A stretch of DNA of 64,000 nt, taken from assembly GCA_905215965.1 (NCBI GenBank), contig CAJMSD010000004.1, forward strand, positions 124,001-188,000. Direction: 5' to 3'. This DNA comes from an uncultured bacterium (GTDB lineage Bacteria; Bacillota; Clostridia; Oscillospirales; Ruminococcaceae). The notes under the pieces were generated by a model. That model searched no databases and was not told the DNA's origin. It was given only the letters and a program-made list of their open reading frames with translations. Each line of letters begins with the position of its first letter. Position 1 is the stretch's first letter. This document shows, piece after piece, positions 8,889-16,642 of this stretch. The translations under genes were made by a program, and so were the position numbers.

Positions 8889-10190
8889 TCAGTATTCGTT
8901 TCCAAGCATAGCGTCAAGAAGCTCGTAGCCGTCGTTTGACACTGCTTTAATTTTCACATTCAAGGCTGCTTCAACATCAGACACTGTCAGATCGTCAAGG
9001 AAATCCTCAGAATCGCATCTGAGCATAGCCGATGATATAAGAAGCGTATTTCCAAGTTCTTTATTTTTAAGCTGAGCGATAATATCCTGCGCAGTAATCA
9101 GACCCGTAACGGTAATAGTCTCTCCAAAAAAGTCGTTGCGTATACGATAAACGCTGCATCTGAGCTTCGGGAAAGCTTTTTCGGCAATTTCGGCAAGCCT
9201 CTTTATCACGCTGTAGGGCGCGTATCCGCAGGCTATTGAGACATGACGTTCGTTTTCGTTCTGTTCGGCGCTTTTTACAGCGCCTTCGAATTCGTCAATC
9301 AGCGAACGCAGCATTCCCACTCCGTTTTCATACTGAGGATAATTTTCATAGTATTCGGCATCGGGAAGAGGTTTTTCGGCTGTGAGAAAAAATTCGTCCG
9401 ACGGAAATACCGTCCTCGTACCGAATTTTTCAAGAAAACCGCTTTGAAATTCCTCGATAATGCCTATGACATCGCCTGCCGTTTTTTTGTTGAAGCATTC
9501 CAGAGGATACAATCCATTACGGAATTTCGTAAGACCGACAGGCACGACGGCAATACTCGTTATATTTGGCATAAGGCTTCCAAGGTCGCTGAGAGTGCGT
9601 CTCAGCGCGTCGCCGTCGTTCAGCCCGGGACAGCAAACTATCTGACAATTCAGCTGTATACCGCTTTCCGCAAGCTGATACAAATATTTAAGCTTTTCTC
9701 CCGCAAAACGGTTGTTCATCATTTTGCATCTCAGCTGCGGATCGGTCGTATGGACCGACACGTTAATATTAAGCTTCATTTCGATGATACGATCGATATC
9801 CGACTGTTCAAGATTTGTAAGAGTAACATAATTTCCCTGAAGGAACGAAAGACGCGCATCGTCGTCCTTAAAGTACAAGGTCTCGCGCATATTCGGCGGC
9901 ATCTGATCTATAAAGCAAAAAACGCATTTATTCCTGCAGGACTGCTTTTTATCCATAAGAAAAGTTTCAAACTGAAGTCCGATATCATCGTATTCGCCTT
10001 TGTTAATCGAAAAAACCAATTCCGAGCCGCTGCGGATAACTTTCAGCTTAACCGATTCCTCAGCCGAATAAAACATATAATCAAGAACATCATTTATCTG
10101 ATGTCCGCAAATTTCCAAAAGGCAGTCACCGGCGGCAATTCCCGCTTTTTCCGCAGGAGAGCCGCTGATAACTCCGCAGATTTCAACCAT
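8889..10190 (-). CDS. DUF512 family PDZ/radical-SAM-like protein
   Basis: 433 residues. It begins with a PDZ-like segment (SGSPAEKAGIAAGDCLLEI), then CRNKCVFCFIDQMPPNMR, a CX3CX2C cluster of radical-SAM type, and ends in the DUF512 domain. These proteins are conserved upstream of der in Firmicutes and are predicted to bind a [4Fe-4S] cluster; the reaction is unknown. A terminator separates it from rpmF upstream, so der-plsY-gpsA may be transcribed mainly from a promoter close to this gene or by read-through. Confidence 0.88.
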   Translation of the reverse strand: MVEICGVISGSPAEKAGIAAGDCLLEICGHQINDVLDYMFYSAEESVKLKVIRSGSELVFSINKGEYDDIGLQFETFLMDKKQSCRNKCVFCFIDQMPPNMRETLYFKDDDARLSFLQGNYVTLTNLEQSDIDRIIEMKLNINVSVHTTDPQLRCKMMNNRFAGEKLKYLYQLAESGIQLNCQIVCCPGLNDGDALRRTLSDLGSLMPNITSIAVVPVGLTKFRNGLYPLECFNKKTAGDVIGIIEEFQSGFLEKFGTRTVFPSDEFFLTAEKPLPDAEYYENYPQYENGVGMLRSLIDEFEGAVKSAEQNENERHVSIACGYAPYSVIKRLAEIAEKAFPKLRCSVYRIRNDFFGETITVTGLITAQDIIAQLKNKELGNTLLISSAMLRCDSEDFLDDLTVSDVEAALNVKIKAVSNDGYELLDAMLGNEY

Positions 10191-10214
10191 AATATTCTCC
10201 TAAGCGCGCAAATT

Positions 10215-10246
10215 TAAAAAGGAGAGGAAGATTACTCCTCCTCTCC
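10215..10246 (-). terminator. intrinsic terminator after rpmF
   Basis: On the minus strand GGAGAGG (10246-10240) pairs with CCTCTCC (10227-10221) and is followed by a run of five U (10220-10216) and more U-rich sequence. Confidence 0.8.
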
Positions 10247-10270
10247 TCCTCATTTATCGGATACAGCCGA

Positions 10271-10456
10271 TTATTCAGCGTCCATTTTAAGAACCTCAAC
10301 GCCCTTATAGAAACCGCAGTTTTTGCAAACCTTGTGCGGAGCCTTATATGCGCCGCAGTTATCACACTTGGACATAGCCGGTGCGTTAAGCTTCCATACA
10401 GCAGAACGTCTCTTATCACGTCTTGCCTTAGAAGTTTTTCTCTTTGGTACAGCCAT
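10271..10456 (-). CDS. rpmF: 50S ribosomal protein L32
   Basis: 61 residues starting MAVPKRKTSKARRDKRR, the invariant L32 N-terminus. Two CxxC pairs (CDNC and CKNC) form the zinc ribbon, so this is the zinc-binding form. An AGGAGG site precedes the ATG. It follows yceD, the standard pairing, and shares its promoter; an intrinsic terminator follows. Confidence 0.97.
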   Translation of the reverse strand: MAVPKRKTSKARRDKRRSAVWKLNAPAMSKCDNCGAYKAPHKVCKNCGFYKGVEVLKMDAE

Positions 10457-10489
10457 TCTGGCACCTCCTTACAGAGCAAAAAGCTCAGT

Positions 10490-10936
10490 TTATTTTAGAC
10501 AATCGCATTCAGACTCGTTCAGATCGCAGCCGCAAATCATACAAAGCCCCTTGCAGTCTTCACTGCACAAAAACTTAGACGGAAGCTGCAAAAGCAAGTC
10601 TGTAACAGCAATTTCATTCATATTAATGCTCTCATTGTCGGCAACGATATACTCGTCGTTATCATTGCTTACGGCAGGAACCACAATATGTTCAAAATCG
10701 AAGCGATAACAATTTTCAATCTCCTTAAGGCATCTGTCACACTGCTGAAGCAGGACAACGTTCACCGAATAATTAAGAAATACGACGCCTGCCCTGTTAA
10801 AGAGCTTTCCCTCAATATTCAGAGGAGAGCCGAAGCTCACTCCGTGTATATCGGACAATTCCTCGACAGGAACGGCATATTCAAACTTCTTAGATTCACC
10901 GACGATATTAAAGAGTTGTTTTAAATTGATTCTCAT
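10490..10936 (-). CDS. yceD: YceD/DUF177 family protein
   Basis: 148 residues. CDRCLKEI in the middle and a Cys-rich C-terminus (CSEDCKGLCMICGCDLNESE) are the DUF177 signature, likely a zinc site. The family is almost always encoded directly before rpmF, as here, and is linked to 23S rRNA accumulation in other organisms. It is the first gene of a two-gene operon with a consensus promoter 32 bp upstream of its start. Confidence 0.9.
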   Translation of the reverse strand: MRINLKQLFNIVGESKKFEYAVPVEELSDIHGVSFGSPLNIEGKLFNRAGVVFLNYSVNVVLLQQCDRCLKEIENCYRFDFEHIVVPAVSNDNDEYIVADNESINMNEIAVTDLLLQLPSKFLCSEDCKGLCMICGCDLNESECDCLK

Positions 10937-10967
10937 ATCTTAAATCCTTCAGAGCACCATAAGGTAT

Positions 10968-10996
10968 ATTATACACTAATTACCGCTTTCTGTCAA
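10968..10996 (-). promoter_or_regulatory. consensus promoter of yceD-rpmF
   Basis: On the minus strand TTGACA (10996-10991), 17 nt, TATAAT (10973-10968): a perfect sigma-A promoter, as expected for a ribosomal-protein operon. Confidence 0.85.
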
Positions 10997-11024
10997 TAGA
11001 CAAACGGCAAATTCCGGCAAAAAT

Positions 11025-11432
11025 TTACTTAATAAACTTTGTAACGCTTTCAGGAAGCTCGGAATTATCTGCTGAAACGGTAAAGATAACGGCAGTATCC
11101 TCACCAGTGAGCTTGTCCAGCTTATCGAGAAGATTTCCGAAAGCCTCATAATCCTTTCCACCGATCTTGAAGATACCGTCTACATAGATATCGGTGATAT
11201 CGTAGTTGCTTGCCAGAAGGCCTGCAATAAAGCCGTAGAAAGTCTCATAGCCCTCTACATTGTAATATTCGGTATCGCACCATCTGACCTTACGGCTGAT
11301 AGAATACCTTACGGTTGAACCTTTTTCAACGCATACGATGCTGCCGTTTGTGGTTTTAACGGCATCGTTTATCATATCGATAAGGATCTTAGTCTTTCCT
11401 GTGCCTTTTTTTCCGGTAATAAGCTTAATCAT
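11025..11432 (-). CDS. mini P-loop NTPase-like protein of unknown function
   Basis: 135 residues. A clear Walker A loop, GKKGTGKT, is at residues 7-14, right at the N-terminus. A hydrophobic strand ending in aspartate (DITDIYVDG) could serve as Walker B, and TAVIFTVSAD could be the next strand. The protein is only large enough for a minimal nucleotide-binding core. AAGGAG precedes the ATG with good spacing. It sits alone between yceD and pgi with no functional partner. The fold is supported; the function is not known. Confidence 0.7.
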   Translation of the reverse strand: MIKLITGKKGTGKTKILIDMINDAVKTTNGSIVCVEKGSTVRYSISRKVRWCDTEYYNVEGYETFYGFIAGLLASNYDITDIYVDGIFKIGGKDYEAFGNLLDKLDKLTGEDTAVIFTVSADNSELPESVTKFIK

Positions 11433-11488
11433 AATTTACTCCTTCCATTGCCGTACAGGCAAATGTGTGAATTTTTTGGTATATTCTA

Positions 11489-11652
11489 AGAACTTGTCCT
11501 TATAGGATCCGTGCGCAGATCTTCTGGAATAATTTTGTCGAACGCAAAACGAGAAAGCGAAAGCATACTATCGTACAGTGAGCTTTTTCAACGCGGTGAT
11601 CGGCAAAATTTTCCGAAAAGATGCGTGCGTTCTCCTATAGGAACGAGTTCAA
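11489..11652. repeat. foldback repeat F2, full-length diverged copy (B)
   Basis: The ends AGAACTTGTCCTTATAGGA and TCCTATAGGAACGAGTTC are inverted repeats. The two arms pair imperfectly over about 80 nt towards a centre with GCATACTATCGTAC. Size and arm content match copy A at 50769-50932. It fills most of the 228-bp gap between the P-loop gene and pgi, 9 nt after the pgi stop; no gene is visible in it. Confidence 0.75.
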
Positions 11653-11661
11653 AAGCACGGA

Positions 11662-12996
11662 TTAACCGAGCTTAGCTTCAAGTTCAGCCTTTGCTCCCTC
11701 ATATCCCGGCTTTCCGAGCAAAGCGAACATATTGGACTTATAGCTTTCAACTCCGGGCTGGTTAAACGGATTTACGCCAAGGAGATATCCTGAAATTGCG
11801 CAAGCCTTTTCAAAGAAATAGATCATATAGCCGACGCTTTCCTCGGTTGTGTCGTCAAGCTCGAGAATAATGTTTGGAACTCCGCCCTCTGTATGAGCGA
11901 GAACAGTACCCTCAAATGCCTTTCTGTTTACAACGGACATATTCTGGTTAGTAAGGAAATTAAGACCGTCAAGGCTCTCGGCATCGTTTTCAAGGAAGAA
12001 ATCCTTCTTTGGCTTTTTAATATCAACGACGGTTTCGAACATAACTCTTGATCCGTCCTGAATGAACTGTCCCATAGAGTGAAGGTCTGTAGAGAAAACA
12101 GCAGCAGACGGGAAAATTCCCTTGTTGTCCTTGCCCTCGCTCTCGCCGAAGAGCTGCTTATACCACTCGGACATAAGAACAAAGCTCGGATCATAGGAAA
12201 CAAGCATTTCCACCGACTTGCCCTTTCTGTAGAGGATGTTTCTGAGAGCCGCATATTTATAGCAGTCGTTGTTATCAAAATCCGCGCAGAAATCAGCCTG
12301 TGCTTTAGCTGCGCCCTTCATCAAAGCGTCGATATCGCAGCCTGCAACAGCTATCGGGAGAAGTCCTACAGCCGTAAGAACAGAGAATCTTCCGCCTACG
12401 TCATCGGGGATAACAAAGGTCTCGTAACCCTCTGTGTCGGAAAGGTTCTTCAAAGTTCCTCTTGCCTTATCAGTTGTGGCGAAAATACGGTTTTTAGCTT
12501 CTTCCTTGCCGTACTTATCCTCAACCATTTTCTTGAAAATTCTGAAAGCGAGCGCAGGCTCTGTAGTCGTGCCCGATTTTGAAATAACGTTTACGGAGAA
12601 ATCCTTACCCTCGCACAGAGAAATTACCTCGTTAAGATAAGTTGGATTAATGCTGTTTCCAACGTAATAGATGTCAGGCGTATCCTTTTTCATATTATTA
12701 TAAAGAGGTGATTTAAGAAGCTCGATAGCAGCTCTTGCACCGAGGTAAGAACCGCCGATACCGATAACTATGAGGATATCGGAATTAGACTTGATCTTTT
12801 CGGAAGCAGCCTTGATCCTTGCGAATTCTTCCTTGTCATAATTTGTAGGAAGCTCGACCCAGCCAAGGAAATCGTTTCCGAGTCCGCTTTTATTATGAAG
12901 AGTTGCGGCGGCGGCGTCTACCTGAGCCTTGATGCCGTTCATTTCGTCAGGATTGACAAAACTCTCAAGATATTTCGTATTAAGCTTTAAAGACAT
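11662..12996 (-). CDS. pgi: glucose-6-phosphate isomerase
   Basis: 444 residues, the short bacterial form. VIGIGGSYLGARAAIE, the SKSGTTTEPALAFR sugar-phosphate loop, DDVGGRFSVLTAVGLLP and the late KSNMFALLGKPG region are the family motifs. It interconverts glucose 6-phosphate and fructose 6-phosphate in glycolysis. A GGAGG site is 8 nt before the ATG and a promoter is at 13057-13085. It is monocistronic, with an F2 element beyond its stop that may form the 3' end hairpin. Confidence 0.96.
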   Translation of the reverse strand: MSLKLNTKYLESFVNPDEMNGIKAQVDAAAATLHNKSGLGNDFLGWVELPTNYDKEEFARIKAASEKIKSNSDILIVIGIGGSYLGARAAIELLKSPLYNNMKKDTPDIYYVGNSINPTYLNEVISLCEGKDFSVNVISKSGTTTEPALAFRIFKKMVEDKYGKEEAKNRIFATTDKARGTLKNLSDTEGYETFVIPDDVGGRFSVLTAVGLLPIAVAGCDIDALMKGAAKAQADFCADFDNNDCYKYAALRNILYRKGKSVEMLVSYDPSFVLMSEWYKQLFGESEGKDNKGIFPSAAVFSTDLHSMGQFIQDGSRVMFETVVDIKKPKKDFFLENDAESLDGLNFLTNQNMSVVNRKAFEGTVLAHTEGGVPNIILELDDTTEESVGYMIYFFEKACAISGYLLGVNPFNQPGVESYKSNMFALLGKPGYEGAKAELEAKLG

Positions 12997-13056
12997 TGTA
13001 ATATACCTCCAGTTTTTGTATAAGAAAAATCTGATACAATATAATTTACCACTATT

Positions 13057-13085
13057 ATGATACTATATTTTGAACAATATTTCAA
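13057..13085 (-). promoter_or_regulatory. probable pgi promoter
   Basis: On the minus strand TTGAAA (13085-13080), 17 nt, TATCAT (13062-13057). The match is moderate; the location 60 bp before the start is suitable. Confidence 0.45.
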
Positions 13086-13122
13086 GTCTAATTCGCACAA
13101 TTGTACTTTTTACACAATTATG

Positions 13123-14259
13123 TTAATGATTTCCTATGAGATTTAACAAAATTTTCTTGAGAATATAACCATAAGACAACCTTTCCACATTATTTTTTGT
13201 AACGATATCCGTTTCGAATACGAGAGTATCTCCGTTATAGAAGCCTGCCGTTCCGATATTCTGATCCTTTTTGACAGGCGCGTCAATATATTCGGGGAGA
13301 ATTATTTCATTGTGAAGCTCGCTTACTCCCTTCGGAATAACGACGGTGCTCTGGGTTTTCAGCTTTATTTCGACAGCGCTGTCAACTCCGTTCGTAACTT
13401 TCATCGGCATCAGAAGCTCGTCAAGGAATCCCGGAACAGTGACCTTATAGTCGGAAAATCCCTTTTTCACGAGTCTTTTAGCCTCCGCAAAGGAAGCTTC
13501 CTCGTCCGGAGCGCCAAAAACAACGGCTATATATGTGATCCCGTTTTCGTCTCTTGCCGCCTCGGCAATGCAATAGCCCGATTTTTCGGAATGAGCCGCT
13601 TTTAACCCGATATGACGGTCGTAGGTTCGTGAAAGCGTATTTTCATTTACAAGCTCAACGCTTTCGTTTTTGATAAAATCTCTCCATGTTGAAAAATACG
13701 GAAGCATAAAGTCATACTTTACAAGCTCCGAACAAATCACGGCAAATTCACGCACCGTAGTGTACTCCTCTTCGTCCGTGCAGCCGTTCGGCGAGCGAAA
13801 CACCGTCTCGCGCAGTCCCAGATTAAAGGCTTCTCCGTTCATGCGCTTCACAAAATCATCAACTTTCCCCTCCGATTTCTCCGCAAGAACGGTAACCGCA
13901 TCATTGGCGTTTCCAATTATCGCGCCGCGAAGCAATTCGTCCGCAGACAAACTGTCTCCCGGTTCAAGCCATATTACCGAGCCTTTCGTTCCCGCGACCG
14001 ACTGAGAAGCCGTAAGCATATCGTCAGCCGAGAATTTTCCCGTCTCCATATCCTCCGCTATGAGCAGAAGCGACATAAGCTTTGTCATGTATCCGCAGCT
14101 TCGCCGAACATCTGCGTTCTTCTCTTCAAGGACTGTTCCCGTATCAGCTTCGATCAGGATATAAGAGATATCCTCCGCCATTGCCTTTTGCGGAACCGGA
14201 GCAGCGGCAGCGATCAGAAAGGCTGCGGCGGCTGCCGAAATAATTTTTTTGATTTTCAT
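13123..14259 (-). CDS. D,D-carboxypeptidase-like (S11) protein with degenerate active site
   Basis: 378 residues with a signal peptide (Ala-rich core, cleavage near AMA-ED at 28-29) and an amphipathic C-terminal segment as in DacA/DacF. The overall alignment to S11 penicillin-binding proteins is clear, but all three catalytic motifs are changed. SxxK reads GYMTK, with Tyr57 in place of Ser and Lys60 kept; SxN reads N117-A-N; KTG reads K220-A-A. It is therefore probably not a carboxypeptidase but a peptidoglycan-binding or regulatory pseudoenzyme. It is divergent from an intact S11 enzyme 190 bp away. The reading frame is clean, with good flanking sites, so it is not simply decayed. Confidence 0.85.
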   Translation of the reverse strand: MKIKKIISAAAAAFLIAAAAPVPQKAMAEDISYILIEADTGTVLEEKNADVRRSCGYMTKLMSLLLIAEDMETGKFSADDMLTASQSVAGTKGSVIWLEPGDSLSADELLRGAIIGNANDAVTVLAEKSEGKVDDFVKRMNGEAFNLGLRETVFRSPNGCTDEEEYTTVREFAVICSELVKYDFMLPYFSTWRDFIKNESVELVNENTLSRTYDRHIGLKAAHSEKSGYCIAEAARDENGITYIAVVFGAPDEEASFAEAKRLVKKGFSDYKVTVPGFLDELLMPMKVTNGVDSAVEIKLKTQSTVVIPKGVSELHNEIILPEYIDAPVKKDQNIGTAGFYNGDTLVFETDIVTKNNVERLSYGYILKKILLNLIGNH

Positions 14260-14388
14260 AAAATGATCCTCCGTAATTTATAGATTCTCGGAAAATGCAG
14301 GATTTCTTAAAAGATTTGCAGATTTTTCGCTTTTAACAACAAATTTTACTGCCGTCAATTGTGCAAAACGCAGATTTTATTTTTTTGG

Positions 14389-14417
14389 TTGACACTTTGT
14401 GGAAATTGTATTATAAT
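14389..14417 (+). promoter_or_regulatory. consensus promoter of the carboxypeptidase operon
   Basis: TTGACA (14389-14394), 17 nt, TATAAT (14412-14417), 33 bp before the ATG at 14450. Confidence 0.85.
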
Positions 14418-14449
14418 GTAATTTACAGAAATATATTTTGAGGTGTAGA

Positions 14450-15508
14450 ATGAACAAAAGAAAAAGAAAGCATAAATTACGCTATTTTCGAATAGGTATG
14501 GCATTTCTTCTTTTGGTTCTTATAATTATCGGCTTGTTACTTATCGTTTCGTCATGTTCCGGCAACGGCAATAACGCTGTGCCGGCTGATAATAAAATTC
14601 CTGCCGCTTCCGACAGCACGGATAATGCGATTCCCCAGCCGACCACTGAAACCACTACAGAAGCCGTACCTGTTATTTTTTATCCCGAGAAAACCGCGGA
14701 TTCATTTGAATTCCCGGAAGATATGGACGCTAAATATGCTATTCTTATGAATGTTGACGACAATGAAATTGTAGCCTACAAGGATCACGATGTCAGAATG
14801 TTTCCTGCTTCTCTGACTAAGGTCATGACGCTTATCGTCGCATCGGAAAATATTGAAGATCTTAACGATACCGTGCTTATTACTAATGATATGATAGATC
14901 CCATGATCGATATGCACGCTTCAAGAGCCGGATTTGCCGCAGGTGAAACTCCTACTCTCGAACAGGTGCTCTATGGTGTTGTACTTCCGTCGGGCGCGGA
15001 CGCGGCTCTTGCTGCCGCCTGTTACGTTTCAGGCTCGGAGGAAGCTTTTGTCGCGCTGATGAATCAGAAAGCGCAGGATATGGGACTTAAAAGCACTCAC
15101 TTTACCAATGTGGTCGGTCTTCACGACGAAAATCATTACAGTACCGCAGAGGACATGGCTCTCATTCTTAAATATGCGATACAAGACGAGACCTGCCGAA
15201 AAATACTTTCAACTTATCAGTACGAGATAGCTCCGACCGAGTATAATCCGGAGGGATTGACGCTCACCAGCACTCTTTTCAGCAGAATGGAGGGCACCGA
15301 AATGCCCGGAGTTACTGTAATCGGCGGCAAAACCGGATTTACCGACGAGGCGGGACAGTGCCTTGAAACCTTTGCCGAGATAAACGGAAAAACCTATATA
15401 ATGGTAATTGCAGGCGCGGTTTCAAAATGGCAGGTCATTTATTCGACCCTCAGCGATTACAGCGTTTACTGCGCAGGCGGAGAAGAATATATTCCTCCGA
15501 CCAAATAA
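14450..15508 (+). CDS. D-alanyl-D-alanine carboxypeptidase, S11 family (active)
   Basis: About 352 residues. An N-terminal basic stretch and hydrophobic helix end in IVSSC, which could be a lipobox; otherwise it is a membrane anchor. A Thr/Pro-rich spacer leads to the catalytic domain with FPASLTKVMT (nucleophile Ser and general base Lys), LPSGADAA in the SxN position and GGKTGFTDEAG (KTG). It would trim D-alanine from pentapeptide stems outside the membrane. The start is set at the ATG with GAGGTG upstream, not the TTG 12 nt earlier. It has a perfect promoter and is followed after 61 bp by the VanY-like gene, probably in one operon ending at 16589-16616. Confidence 0.92.
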   Translation: MNKRKRKHKLRYFRIGMAFLLLVLIIIGLLLIVSSCSGNGNNAVPADNKIPAASDSTDNAIPQPTTETTTEAVPVIFYPEKTADSFEFPEDMDAKYAILMNVDDNEIVAYKDHDVRMFPASLTKVMTLIVASENIEDLNDTVLITNDMIDPMIDMHASRAGFAAGETPTLEQVLYGVVLPSGADAALAAACYVSGSEEAFVALMNQKAQDMGLKSTHFTNVVGLHDENHYSTAEDMALILKYAIQDETCRKILSTYQYEIAPTEYNPEGLTLTSTLFSRMEGTEMPGVTVIGGKTGFTDEAGQCLETFAEINGKTYIMVIAGAVSKWQVIYSTLSDYSVYCAGGEEYIPPTK

Positions 15509-15569
15509 TTTAAATAAATATATTCAGATAAATTACAATATTGTGTAGAAAACAATAAGGAGATAAACA

Positions 15570-16532
15570 ATGGGAAAAAAACACGTTAACAAAGGCAGAT
15601 TCTTTGCAACAGCCTTTGCCATTGCTGCTGTGATTGTCGGCGCCGATGTTATCAGACGCGACTTTTTCTTCACTCCGGACAATACGATCACTATTCAGGG
15701 CGACTTCAAGAGTATAGACGCTCCCGAAGCTCCGTCCGCAGAAAATCCGTCGGGAGTCAACAATACCACAGTTCAGAAATCGACTATCGACAACAGCATT
15801 TCATACCTTGGCTATTCCGAGATAAGTCTGCCGCAGGCTCAGCTTTCAAAGGGACTGCTTACGGTCGTGAACGAAGCATATCCTGCCGCTGATACAGGTG
15901 AAAATCTTTCCGCGCTCATCGACAGAAAAAACGAATTTTATTCGCTGCATTACGAAAATATCGAAGCTAATCCGGAAGCCATTGACGCTTTCAATCTTAT
16001 GATGGCGGACTATAATGCAGCTACATGTCTTTCCGATTTTATCGTTTACAATACCAACGGTCAGAACAGTCCCGGAGATTCCGTTTGCTCCGCTTCCTTT
16101 GCCGAGAACGCTTCCGGCTATACTTTCGATCTTGCCGTTCAGGGAATAAACAACATCCTTGCATACGACGGAATGGACGAAGAAGCATGGATAATCGAGA
16201 ACTGCGCAAATTACGGATTTATCGTAAGATATCCGCAGGGTAAGGAAGGCTCTACAGGTCAGGGATACTGTCCGTGGCATCTCAGATACGTGGGCAGGGT
16301 AAATGCCGCAATAATGCGTGACAACGGTTTCTGCCTTGAGGAATACGTAAACTGGCTCAAAAATTATACGATCGATTCTGCCCCCTTTGTCTATCAGCTC
16401 GACGGCGTAAGCTATGAGCTTTACTATACGGCTTCCATGGGTGAAACTACTCCCGTGAGAATACCTGTAACGGGAAATTATACCGTTTCAGGCAACAATA
16501 TGGACGGATTCATAATTATTGCCGTTAAATAA
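15570..16532 (+). CDS. VanY-like (M15B) protein with altered zinc site
   Basis: 320 residues: an N-terminal signal anchor, a low-complexity spacer and a VanY domain recognisable from CANYGFIVRYPQGKEGSTG, PWHLRYVG and CLEEYVNWLKNYT. In active M15B enzymes SxHxxGxAxD supplies His and Asp zinc ligands and ExxWH-like EPWH supplies Glu and His. Here the first motif reads AENASGYTFD, so the His is Asn180 (Asp187 kept), and the second reads CPWH, so the catalytic Glu is Cys234 (His237 kept). Hydrolysis is unlikely unless the metal site has been rebuilt. An AAGGAG site precedes the ATG. Confidence 0.85.
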   Translation: MGKKHVNKGRFFATAFAIAAVIVGADVIRRDFFFTPDNTITIQGDFKSIDAPEAPSAENPSGVNNTTVQKSTIDNSISYLGYSEISLPQAQLSKGLLTVVNEAYPAADTGENLSALIDRKNEFYSLHYENIEANPEAIDAFNLMMADYNAATCLSDFIVYNTNGQNSPGDSVCSASFAENASGYTFDLAVQGINNILAYDGMDEEAWIIENCANYGFIVRYPQGKEGSTGQGYCPWHLRYVGRVNAAIMRDNGFCLEEYVNWLKNYTIDSAPFVYQLDGVSYELYYTASMGETTPVRIPVTGNYTVSGNNMDGFIIIAVK

Positions 16533-16588
16533 TATTTCCGAGGCATTTCCCGACATATTCCGCATTCAAATTATATATAACTAAATTT

Positions 16589-16616
16589 AAGGGACGGTAT
16601 ATCCGTCCCTTTTTGT
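16589..16616 (+). terminator. intrinsic terminator after the VanY-like gene
   Basis: AAGGGACGG (16589-16597) pairs with CCGTCCCTT (16603-16611), followed by TTTGTT. Confidence 0.85.
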
Positions 16617-16642
16617 TAAATGATCGAATTACGGCTGCCCGA

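Noticed and set aside
9243..10217. Long open frame on the plus strand (324 codons)
   Set aside because: It is antisense to the well-supported DUF512 gene, has no ribosome site and encodes no recognisable domain.
10183..10479. 98-codon frame overlapping rpmF
   Set aside because: It is an alternate frame of rpmF, which is unmistakable as L32.
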